Below are positions 8,005-14,443 of a stretch of DNA of 42,935 bases, piece after piece (position 1 is the stretch's first letter; every line of letters starts with the position of its first letter). The position numbers and the translations under genes were made by a program. The notes under the pieces are model-generated. The model was not told where the DNA came from. It was given only the letters and a program-made list of their open reading frames with translations, and did no database searches. Source of the DNA: Actinomadura kijaniata NBRC 14229 (GTDB lineage Bacteria > Actinomycetota > Actinomycetes > Streptosporangiales > Streptosporangiaceae); assembly GCF_001552175.1 (NCBI RefSeq), contig NZ_BCQR01000106.1:1-42935 (forward strand). The letters are read 5' to 3'.

Positions 8005-8886
8005 TCAAGCTCCCGCCAGGGCACTCAAAGGTGCCTTGACGAGTGCTCGTGCCCTGTCGCCGTGGACCGCCAAGCCGAACAGCCGCTCCCAGGCTTCGGC
8101 GTACATGCGCGTCTCGTATGGCTGCGTGAGTGTGAGCGTGCCGGACACCAGCTCCACGGTGACCACCACCGACGCGGGTAGCTCGGACATGGTGAACGAC
8201 TCCTCGGGGTTCACTCCGCGCCGGTCGATGGCTCGGGGGATCACACCGAAAGAGACCGTGGGCCGTCTCATGGACGCCAACAGGTGCCGGAGCTGTTCGG
8301 CATGCACCTCGGCAGGGCCCGGGCGGTACCACAGCACGTCTTCCTCCAGCAGGAACAGCCAGCGGGCGTCGGGACGGTTCAGGCATTGCTGGCGTTCGAG
8401 GCGGGATTCCACGGCTTCGGCCACGTCGTCCAGGTCGAGGTGCTGTTCCAGACGCGCCGTGGTCAGGTAGTGGGTCATCAGCGCCGGTGTCTGGAGCAGG
8501 CCGGGGATCACCTTGGTCTGGTAGACGCGGTGAAGGCGGACGGTTTGGTACTTGTCCCGCAACTTCTCCTGGCGGCCTCTGAGTCCGGCGCGGTTGCTCT
8601 CCTGATGGGTCTGCCACATGTCGATGACCGTGCGTTGCTCGGCCAACAACTCCGCCGTCACATGCTCGGGAACCCGGCAGATCCGGCACCACAGCCGCAC
8701 ATGGTCGGGGGTGATGGTGCGTTGTCCGCGTTCGACCATGCTGACCTGCGACGACGCGCGCCATCCGGCCAGCTCGGCGAAGCGCACGCCGGAGACGCAT
8801 GCCTCCTGACGCATCCGGCGGAGCTTGTCGCCGAGGCGCTGACGTGCGGCCTGGGCACTGGACGAGGGTGAACGTGACGAAGGCAT
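8005..8886 (-). CDS. XRE family transcriptional regulator with DUF5753 domain
   Basis: This protein of 293 residues has a Ser-rich N-terminal tail, then an XRE helix-turn-helix (LGDKLRRMRQEACVSGVRFA, VSMVERGQR). A DUF5753 domain follows, with KVIPGLLQTPALMTHYL, ESRLERQQCL, LLEEDVLWYR and VSFGVIPRAIDRRG. It differs clearly in sequence from the XRE proteins at 6104 and 40824, so it is a paralogous subfamily and not a recent copy. It is co-directional with the DUF6879 gene and divergent from the small gene at 9004 and the Cys-tailed and kinase genes beyond. An imperfect inverted repeat sits just upstream of its start and may be its operator. Confidence 0.94.
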   Translation of the reverse strand: MPSSRSPSSSAQAARQRLGDKLRRMRQEACVSGVRFAELAGWRASSQVSMVERGQRTITPDHVRLWCRICRVPEHVTAELLAEQRTVIDMWQTHQESNRAGLRGRQEKLRDKYQTVRLHRVYQTKVIPGLLQTPALMTHYLTTARLEQHLDLDDVAEAVESRLERQQCLNRPDARWLFLLEEDVLWYRPGPAEVHAEQLRHLLASMRRPTVSFGVIPRAIDRRGVNPEESFTMSELPASVVVTVELVSGTLTLTQPYETRMYAEAWERLFGLAVHGDRARALVKAPLSALAGA

Positions 8887-8896
8887 CTCGCGAGGT

Positions 8897-8927
8897 GTGA
8901 AAGACAGTGAAATCCCTGGTCTTCCAC
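8897..8927. promoter_or_regulatory. Imperfect inverted repeat upstream of XRE gene
   Basis: GTGAAAGAC (8897-8905) and GTCTTCCAC (8919-8927) form 9-bp arms with one mismatch around a 13-base centre. They start ten bases upstream of the XRE start codon, in the gap shared with the divergent + strand gene. This is the position of an autoregulatory operator controlling both directions. The assignment rests on symmetry and position only. Confidence 0.4.
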
Positions 8928-9003
8928 GTTACGAGGGGGCCATGGTCGAGTCATGGGCTTCGACGGCATCAAGCGTGGTGAACCGGAGCGGAGGCGCGGC
9001 CCG

Positions 9004-9228
9004 ATGGCGGAGGAACGCGGGGCGTTCATCGCGGCGGGGCAGAGAGCGGCGATGGCGCTGACGACGCAGATCGTCAAGGCGGCCTACGAGGAGGCCATGC
9101 GTGAGCACGGGTTGCTTCCGTTCACGGTGGCTCTGATCAGCGGCTGTGCGGAACGGAAACTCGCGGCCCTGGACGAGGTCCCGGACGGCCCTCCCGCCTC
9201 CAGCGGCGTGCGGGCCCCACTTGGTTGA
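9004..9228 (+). CDS. Small hypothetical protein
   Basis: This unrecognised protein of about 74 residues begins MAEERGAFIAAGQRAAMALT and contains IVKAAYEEAMREHGLLPFTV, probably two helices with a variable Pro/Gly C-terminal tail. I prefer ATG 9004 because GGAGG lies nine bases upstream; an in-frame ATG at 8953 would add 17 residues with a poorer ribosome site. It is the first gene divergent from the XRE-DUF6879 pair. It is followed after 198 bases by the Cys-tailed protein and kinase. Codon use is ordinary for the region. Confidence 0.55.
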   Translation: MAEERGAFIAAGQRAAMALTTQIVKAAYEEAMREHGLLPFTVALISGCAERKLAALDEVPDGPPASSGVRAPLG

Positions 9229-9426
9229 AAGGCAAGAGCCGGAACGGCTTGAGCGGAGCAGGCGCGTGGTCAGGCCGGGACGTTGCGCACCGGGCCGACA
9301 TCGGATGTGACTTCGGCCGGGACGAGGGGCGTTCGTTCACCTGGGCGGCCGTGCCCTTCCGGATACGGCAACCAGCCATGCTCCAAGGCTTCTCTGCCCC
9401 CCATGCCTCTCAAGGAGGAAGCGAAG

Positions 9427-9879
9427 ATGACCACTGCTCCGGACGTGACGGCTTCGGTCGTCGCTCACGACCCGAGGGAGCTGATCTCTCGGGACCTGTA
9501 TGCCAAGCTCGTGGCCCGCGTGACGGAGGACGAGGACGTCTCCCACGAGCGGGCGCAGCGGATCGTCACGCAGGCGTTGATCTTCCTCAAAGCCTGCGCC
9601 GACAACCCCGGTCGCAACCTGTCGCCCACCGAGGCCGTGGACCCCGGCTGGCTTGCCTTCATCCTGCATACCGAGGAGTACGCGGCTTTCTGCGACACCT
9701 ACGCCGGGGCCTTCATCCACCACCGCCCCGTCTGCAACGACGACATCCGGTCGGGCGCGACGCTGGGGAGCACTGTGGACGCGATCAAGTCGACGGGCTA
9801 TCCCATCGATTGGGAGCTGTGGACCGTGGACGCCGCCAACTGCAACCAGTGCTGCGCCGGTTGCCACGACTCGCCGTAA
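9427..9879 (+). CDS. Conserved actinobacterial protein with Cys-rich C-terminal tail
   Basis: This protein of about 150 residues starts at ATG 9427 with AAGGAGG seven bases upstream. The body is helical: SRDLYAKLVARVTEDEDVSH, AQRIVTQALIFLKACADNPG, and a conserved-looking core DPGWLAFILHTEEYAAFC followed by FIHHRP. The pattern resembles glycine-rich-domain-like proteins of actinomycetes, from memory only. The last residues NCNQCCAGCHDSP form a CxxCCxxC cluster that could bind metal or be oxidised. The downstream kinase starts ten bases after its stop, with its ribosome site overlapping this stop, so the two are co-translated. The function is unknown. Confidence 0.78.
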   Translation: MTTAPDVTASVVAHDPRELISRDLYAKLVARVTEDEDVSHERAQRIVTQALIFLKACADNPGRNLSPTEAVDPGWLAFILHTEEYAAFCDTYAGAFIHHRPVCNDDIRSGATLGSTVDAIKSTGYPIDWELWTVDAANCNQCCAGCHDSP

Positions 9880-9889
9880 GGACAACCGC

Positions 9890-10723
9890 ATGAGTCGCGT
9901 CAGTTGGAAGGACCTGCCTGTCCCGGTGCGCCGTGCCGTCACCGAACGGGCGGGACGGGTCCTCTCGATGGACCCAGCTCCACGTGGTGCGGGCTCGGAT
10001 CTGGTCGCCACCCTGCACACCTCGGGCGGCCGGATCTTCCTCAAGGGCAGCCGCCTGGAAGGTCCGCGCGCCGATGTACGGCGGATCGAGACCAGGGTTC
10101 AGCCGTTCCTCCCCGAGCGTGCGCCTCGGATGCTGTGGCATGCCGAGGCCGCCGGTTGGCTGCTGATGGCCTTCGAGCATGTGGACGGCCGCCACGCCGA
10201 CCTGTCACCGGGTTCGGCGGACCTGGGAGAGGTGGCGGCCCTGCTGGCCGAGCTGTCGCACGAAGCTCGACCCGACCTTCCGGTCCTGCCCGTGAAACGC
10301 CGCTGGGCTCCCTTCGCGGCCTCCGCAGAGCTGGATCTGTTGCGCGGGGACATCTTGGCTCATATGGACCTCAACGCCGGGAACATCCTGATCGGGCCAC
10401 GGTCGTGGGTCGTCGACTGGGCATGGCCGAGCCGGGCCGCCGCTTGGCTGGACACGGCGAGCATGGTCGTTCGCCTGATCGAGGCCGGGCACAGTCCACA
10501 AGGGGCCGAGAGGTGGGCACAGCAGGTCCCGGCATGGAAGCAGACCACGTCAGAAGCGCTGAGGGTTTACACGGGCACACGGCTGGCCCTCGCCGATTCA
10601 CAAGGCAGCGCCGATCTGGCGGTGGCCCTGAGAGCCTGGCGCGCGTACCTGGACACCAGCCCGGTGGCACGGCCGCGCTCCGCTGATCCGGGGCCGGGCT
10701 CGTTCGGTGTTCACTCCGTCTGA
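9890..10723 (+). CDS. Aminoglycoside phosphotransferase (APH)-fold kinase-like protein
   Basis: This protein of about 277 residues has the APH/choline-kinase fold. The ATP-binding Lys is probably in GRIFLKGSRL. The Brenner-type catalytic loop is HMDLNAGNILIG (HxDxxxxN), and the metal-binding Asp is in WVVDWAWPSR. The start at ATG 9890 follows AAGGAC, which overlaps the upstream gene's stop. Such stand-alone APH-fold proteins are often near XRE/DUF397 genes in actinomycetes and need not confer antibiotic resistance; small-molecule phosphorylation is the general family activity. It is co-transcribed with the Cys-tailed protein. The substrate is unknown. Confidence 0.85.
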   Translation: MSRVSWKDLPVPVRRAVTERAGRVLSMDPAPRGAGSDLVATLHTSGGRIFLKGSRLEGPRADVRRIETRVQPFLPERAPRMLWHAEAAGWLLMAFEHVDGRHADLSPGSADLGEVAALLAELSHEARPDLPVLPVKRRWAPFAASAELDLLRGDILAHMDLNAGNILIGPRSWVVDWAWPSRAAAWLDTASMVVRLIEAGHSPQGAERWAQQVPAWKQTTSEALRVYTGTRLALADSQGSADLAVALRAWRAYLDTSPVARPRSADPGPGSFGVHSV

Positions 10724-10794
10724 GTGGCGAGGTTCATCCTGGATGTGAAGGCCGGAGAGTTCGACACCTGATCGCGAGCATCACGGGGCGGCCG

Positions 10795-11197
10795 ATGAGT
10801 GTTCCGCGTTTCGACTATGACGCCAGCTGGCGTGGCAGCGAGCCGACGGCCTGGGAGGCCAAGGGGCTGCACTGGCACTGCCACTCGTCCCGGATGGACG
10901 GTCAGGAGTACGGGAACGAGTCGGCGCGTCAGGATCTGTCCACCGGCTACGCGCCGAAGCTGCTGCGGGACTGGCTACGGAAAGCCGCGCGGACGATCCG
11001 GCACGTCGCCACCACCCCCGAGGACGGATGTTCGGTGGCTGCGGTCGCAGTGGGAGCCCGTCAAGGACCAGAGCGGCGAGGCGCGCGTGGTCCCTGACGA
11101 GGTCCGGTTCGGTCGTGCGTTGTACGACCTGCGGTGCGGCAACGATCTGTGCTGGGGGTTCTGGCTGGGCGGGACGGCGGAGCGGTGTCACCGGTGA
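10795..11197 (+). pseudogene. Hypothetical gene broken by a frameshift
   Basis: Two adjoining frames together read as one protein. Frame 1 from ATG 10795 gives VPRFDYDASWRGSEPTAWEA, HWHCHSS and LLRDWLRKAARTIRHVATTP. After about 11026 the sensible sequence moves to frame 2 (DVRWLRSQWEPVKDQSGEAR, FGRALYDLRCGNDLCWGFWL) and ends at 11197. Removing one G at 11026-11027 would join them into about 133 residues. Left as is, frame 1 runs into Arg/Gly/Ala shadow sequence and stops at 11097. This is either a real disrupting insertion or a sequencing error. The family is not recognised. It follows the kinase gene by 71 bases and converges on the oxidoreductase at 11208, sharing a hairpin with it. Confidence 0.55.
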
Positions 11198-11210
11198 GCC
11201 GGACGGCTCA
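11195..11210. terminator. Hairpin spanning opposing stop codons
   Basis: TGAGCCG (11195-11201) and CGGCTCA (11204-11210) are perfect 7-bp arms around a two-base loop. The left arm begins with the TGA of the + strand gene and the right arm ends with the TCA of the - strand oxidoreductase. A short bidirectional terminator or transcript-end block is likely; there is no U tract. Confidence 0.5.
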
Positions 11211-12125
11211 GGCGTCGAGGTCGAAGACCGCCTTGCCCGTGACGCGGCGGCCGCGCAGCGCGTCGGTCGCCTCGGCGAAGCGCTCCCACGGGCCGCGCCA
11301 GCCGATCTCGGGCACCAGGACGCCGTCGGCCGTGAGCCGCACCAGCTCGGCCAGGTCGGCGGCGGCCGCGAACTCGTTGACGTAGGACACGAGCGTCTTG
11401 GGCGGGCCGACCGTCGCGTAGGGCGGGAAGACGGCCGGTTCCCCCGAGGCCCATCCGACGGACTGGAGGCTGCCGCCGGGGGCGAGCAGTCTCCAGGCCG
11501 TGACCAGCTGGGGGCCGCCGACCGTCTCCACGACGATGTCGACGGGCTCCTTGACGTCGTCCAGGCCCACGACCACCTCGTCGGCGCCCAGGTGGGCGAG
11601 GCCGTCGCCGCGCGCGGGGGAGCCGACCGAGGCGATGACGTGCGCCCCGGCGTGGGCGGCGAGCCGCACGGCGTACCGTCCCACACCGCCCGAGGCGCCG
11701 GTCACCAGCACGCGCTTGCCGGGGGCGACCGCGGCGGTCCGCAGCGAGCGGAGCGCGGCCAGGCCCGCCGTCGGCAGCGCCGCCGCCTCGGCGAGCCCGA
11801 CGCCGTCCGGGACCTCGGCCACCGACGCCACGTCGACGGCCACCCGCTCCGCGAACGCGCCGTCCGCGAACAGGACGACGCGGGTCCCGGCGGCCGGGCC
11901 GGAACCGTCCGCCGCCTCCCGCACGACGACCCCGGCCGCGTCGAGGCCCAGCGCCGCTCCGGCCGGGAGGCGTCCGTTGCCCGCGTTGTTGAGGTCGGCG
12001 TAGTTGAGCGAGGCGTGCCGGACCTCGACGAGCACCTGTCCGGGACCGGCGACGGGGTCGGCGATCTCCCCGAAGCCGATGCTGTCGTGAGCGGACGGGT
12101 CGACGATGAGGGCGCGCGTGGACAT
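11208..12125 (-). CDS. Zinc-independent MDR family alcohol dehydrogenase / quinone oxidoreductase
   Basis: This 305-residue protein belongs to the medium-chain dehydrogenase/reductase superfamily. The N-terminal GroES-like domain contains LVEVRHASLNYADLNNAGNG and GLDAAGVVV. The Rossmann domain carries VLVTGASGGVGRYAVRLAAH (NADPH-binding GxGxxG-like). Catalytic zinc ligands are absent, as in quinone oxidoreductase-like members. The start at ATG 12125 has GGGAGATGCC just upstream. Its predicted -10 (TAGAGT) is overlapped by a palindrome, suggesting repressor control. It is divergent from the MerR gene, which could be linked, but the palindrome is not MerR-like. The substrate is unknown. Confidence 0.92.
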   Translation of the reverse strand: MSTRALIVDPSAHDSIGFGEIADPVAGPGQVLVEVRHASLNYADLNNAGNGRLPAGAALGLDAAGVVVREAADGSGPAAGTRVVLFADGAFAERVAVDVASVAEVPDGVGLAEAAALPTAGLAALRSLRTAAVAPGKRVLVTGASGGVGRYAVRLAAHAGAHVIASVGSPARGDGLAHLGADEVVVGLDDVKEPVDIVVETVGGPQLVTAWRLLAPGGSLQSVGWASGEPAVFPPYATVGPPKTLVSYVNEFAAAADLAELVRLTADGVLVPEIGWRGPWERFAEATDALRGRRVTGKAVFDLDA

Positions 12126-12164
12126 GGCATCTCCCGTGGGTCAGGGGTCGTGGCGACAGCAACG

Positions 12165-12197
12165 ACTCTAACAGATAGTCTATTAAAAAACTATCTG
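12165..12197 (-). promoter_or_regulatory. Promoter and palindromic operator of the MDR oxidoreductase gene
   Basis: CAGATAGT (12172-12179) and ACTATCTG (12190-12197) are perfect 8-bp arms around a 10-base A/T-rich centre. On the minus strand they fill the spacer between a possible -10, TAGAGT (12170-12165), and a weak -35. The element lies 47 bases from the oxidoreductase start, about 112 bases from the MerR start, and is one of the few A/T-rich stretches in the window. A dimeric repressor site is likely; the regulator is not identified. Confidence 0.6.
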
Positions 12198-12309
12198 CTT
12201 TCTTACCTCCTTCCCAGCGGAGATCCGCGGCGGCGCGCACGGCCGGTAGCCTCGGCGGTCGGCGGCCTGGACGAACGCGGCCGCGCACGTTCAGGAGGTT
12301 GCCGGGGCG

Positions 12310-13080
12310 ATGGCCGAGGGGCTCACGATCGGGCAGGCGGCGAGGTTCGTCGGAGTCACGATCAAGACGGTGCGGCACTACCACCGGCTCGGCCTGGTCG
12401 CCGAGCCGGAACGCGACGGCTCCGGTTACCGGCGCTACCGGTCGACCGACCTGCTGCGGCTGGTCCAGGTCCGGACCCTGGCGGAGGCGGGGGTGCCGCT
12501 GGCGGAGATCGGCGACCTGCTCGACGCCGACCCCGAACGGTTCGCCGCCGCCCTGGACGACGTCGAGCGGCGGCTCACCGAACGGATCGAGGACCTGACC
12601 GCGCGCCGCGACACGCTGCACCGGCTCGCCCACGGCGACCGGGTCCTGCTGCCGGAACGCGCCTGCGCGGTCCTGGACCGGCTCGCCGGGCTGGGCTTCC
12701 AGGCCGGCTACGTGGACGCGCAGCGCGAGGCCCTGGTGCTGACCCGGGCCCTGGTCCCGGAGATCTTCGAGGTCTTCGTGGCCCGGCTGGAGCAGTGGCT
12801 CGACGATCCCGAGTGGATCGAGCTGACCAAGCGCGGCTGGGAGGCGGCGTCCTGGGATCCAGAGGATCCGCGGATCGAGGAGCTGGCGTCCGCGCTGGCG
12901 GGCAGGGTGCTGGCCGACCGTGAGCGGCTGACGATGCCGGCCGGTTTCCAGGCCCGGTCCGACGCCGCCGCCCGGTACGCCACGGTCAACCGCCACCGGG
13001 CCGACCCACCGGCCCTGGTCCGGTTGAACGCGCTGGTCGAGGCGAACCTGCGCGCGGCCGGCGTCGAGGTCCCCCGGTAG
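12310..13080 (+). CDS. MerR family transcriptional regulator
   Basis: This protein of 256 residues has an N-terminal MerR winged helix-turn-helix (LTIGQAARFVGVTIKTVRHY, then GLVAEPERDGSGYRRYRSTD). A coiled dimerisation helix rich in Glu/Arg follows (about 75-115). The C-terminal domain of 130 residues is helical, with LEQWLDDPEWIELTKRGWEA. No conserved Cys metal-ligand pattern is visible, so a drug or small-molecule sensor is more likely than a metal sensor. The start at ATG 12310 has AGGAGG eleven bases upstream. MerR proteins untwist promoters with 19-20 bp spacers, and such a promoter lies 1.3 kb away at 14375-14405 before the neighbouring beta-lactamase-like gene. Confidence 0.93.
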   Translation: MAEGLTIGQAARFVGVTIKTVRHYHRLGLVAEPERDGSGYRRYRSTDLLRLVQVRTLAEAGVPLAEIGDLLDADPERFAAALDDVERRLTERIEDLTARRDTLHRLAHGDRVLLPERACAVLDRLAGLGFQAGYVDAQREALVLTRALVPEIFEVFVARLEQWLDDPEWIELTKRGWEAASWDPEDPRIEELASALAGRVLADRERLTMPAGFQARSDAAARYATVNRHRADPPALVRLNALVEANLRAAGVEVPR

Positions 13081-13101
13081 CGACGCCGGCCGCGAACGGT
13101 C

Positions 13102-14316
13102 TCAGCCCGCCGTCCGCCCGTCGCAGAACACCTGCTTGACGAGGTTGTCCGCCAGCTTCTCGAAGTCCTTCGCCGGACCCCTCGTGGCCTCGTCCACCCA
13201 GGTCACCGCGCCGGTCACGGTCTTCCTGCCGTCGAGCGAGCTGTACATCAGCGCGCCGTAGCCGTGCGGCGGGCTGCCGTTGTGGCGGAGGACGGGAGCG
13301 CAGCCCGGGCCCAGGTTCTGCACGAACATCCCGAGGCCGTAGCCCATCTTCGGGTGCGGCGTGCGCATCTCGGTCAGCAGCTTGGGCGGCAGGAGCCCGC
13401 CGCCGTTCAGCGCGGAGAAGAACCGGTGCAGGTCCCGCGTGGTCGAGATCAGATCACCGGCGCCGGCCAGCAGGGAGAGGTTCTGGCGGCTGATGTCGAC
13501 GACCTTCCACTGGCCGGTGGCGTCCTGGTAGCGGTAGTAGCCGTGGGAGTGCGGACCGGGGAGCCGCGTCCGGTAGCCCGGCACCACGGTGCCCGTCAGC
13601 CCGAGCGGCCGCAGGACGCGCCGCTTCATCTCCTCGGCATAGGAGCGGCCGGTGACCTTCTCGACCAGCAGCATGGCCAGCGTGTAGTTGGTGTTGGAGT
13701 AGTCCTGGTCCGCCCCCGGCGCGAAGACGGGTCCCTTGGACAGCGCGAACCGCACCAGCTCCTCGGGCCGGTAGCTGCGGAACCGGTTGTCCAGCCACTC
13801 CTTGCCCGCGGAGGGGAGGCCCGGCACCCACTTCCCGTCGGGGCCGAAACCGCCGGTGTAGCTGAACAGGCCGCTGGTGTGCTGGAGCAGCATCCGCACG
13901 GTGATCCGCCGGTCCAGCCCGAACCGCGGCAGGTGGTCGGCCACCGGGGCGTCCAGCCCGATCCTGCCCTCGGCCACCAGTTGCAGCACCAGCGTCGCGA
14001 CGAACGTCTTGACGTTGCTGCCCGCCCAGAACCGGCCGTTGACCGGCGGCTTCGCGGCGCCGCCCAGCTCGCGGACCCCGGCGCTGCCGACCCACTCGCC
14101 CCGCTCGTCGTTCACGCGCACCTGCACCCCGGTGAAACCGGCGTCGACGAACGCCTGCGTGGCCTTCCGCAGCTCCGGGCGGTCCTGCCCGGCGGCCCTG
14201 GTGTCGGCGGCGGCCACTCCGGGCGCGGTCACCCCGGCCAGCAGCGCGGCCGTCACCATCGTGACCGCCGCCCGCCGCGGGATCCTGCTGTTGACGGTGT
14301 GGGGGGACTCGCCCAT
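13102..14316 (-). CDS. Serine hydrolase of the beta-lactamase / D-alanyl-D-alanine carboxypeptidase family, secreted
   Basis: This protein of 404 residues has an N-terminal signal peptide: RIPRR, then AAVTMVTAALLAGVTAPGVA and an AAA-type cleavage region. The beta-lactamase (class C / carboxypeptidase B) fold shows the catalytic SNVK (SxxK, in WAGSNVKTF), the YxN motif in QDYSNTNYTL, and the HxG motif in RHNGSPPHGYG. It acts outside the membrane, on peptidoglycan peptides or another ester/amide; resistance to beta-lactams is possible but cannot be read from sequence. GAGGAAC precedes the start. The promoter has a perfect 10-bp dyad in a 19-bp spacer, the form recognised by MerR proteins, and a MerR gene is its convergent neighbour. 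Confidence 0.93.
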   Translation of the reverse strand: MGESPHTVNSRIPRRAAVTMVTAALLAGVTAPGVAAADTRAAGQDRPELRKATQAFVDAGFTGVQVRVNDERGEWVGSAGVRELGGAAKPPVNGRFWAGSNVKTFVATLVLQLVAEGRIGLDAPVADHLPRFGLDRRITVRMLLQHTSGLFSYTGGFGPDGKWVPGLPSAGKEWLDNRFRSYRPEELVRFALSKGPVFAPGADQDYSNTNYTLAMLLVEKVTGRSYAEEMKRRVLRPLGLTGTVVPGYRTRLPGPHSHGYYRYQDATGQWKVVDISRQNLSLLAGAGDLISTTRDLHRFFSALNGGGLLPPKLLTEMRTPHPKMGYGLGMFVQNLGPGCAPVLRHNGSPPHGYGALMYSSLDGRKTVTGAVTWVDEATRGPAKDFEKLADNLVKQVFCDGRTAG

Positions 14317-14374
14317 GGTCGTTCCTCGTCTCGCGTCAGGTGGTCATCGGCCCCTTCCCGGCGGCCATGCGATG

Positions 14375-14405
14375 ATCGTGGACCTTGACCCAAGGTCAAG
14401 GTCAA
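14375..14405 (-). promoter_or_regulatory. MerR-type promoter with 19-bp spacer and dyad operator
   Basis: On the minus strand the -35 TTGACC (14405-14400) and -10-like CACGAT (14380-14375) are separated by exactly 19 bases. That spacer is a dyad: arms GACCTTGACC and GGTCAAGGTC around three central bases (14381-14403). Overlong spacers filled by a dyad are the hallmark of MerR-activated promoters. The expected transcript starts near 14368, about 50 bases before the beta-lactamase-like gene. Confidence 0.75.
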
Positions 14406-14443
14406 CACCGGTCGCGATCGAGGACGTTCCGCGGGCGTCGCGC

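Noticed and set aside
9890..10723. Calling the kinase an aminoglycoside resistance gene, and linking it with Eis at 25614
   Set aside because: The APH fold is shared by many kinases. The gene sits with XRE-type regulatory genes and is 15 kb from Eis, so there is no sequence evidence for a resistance pair.
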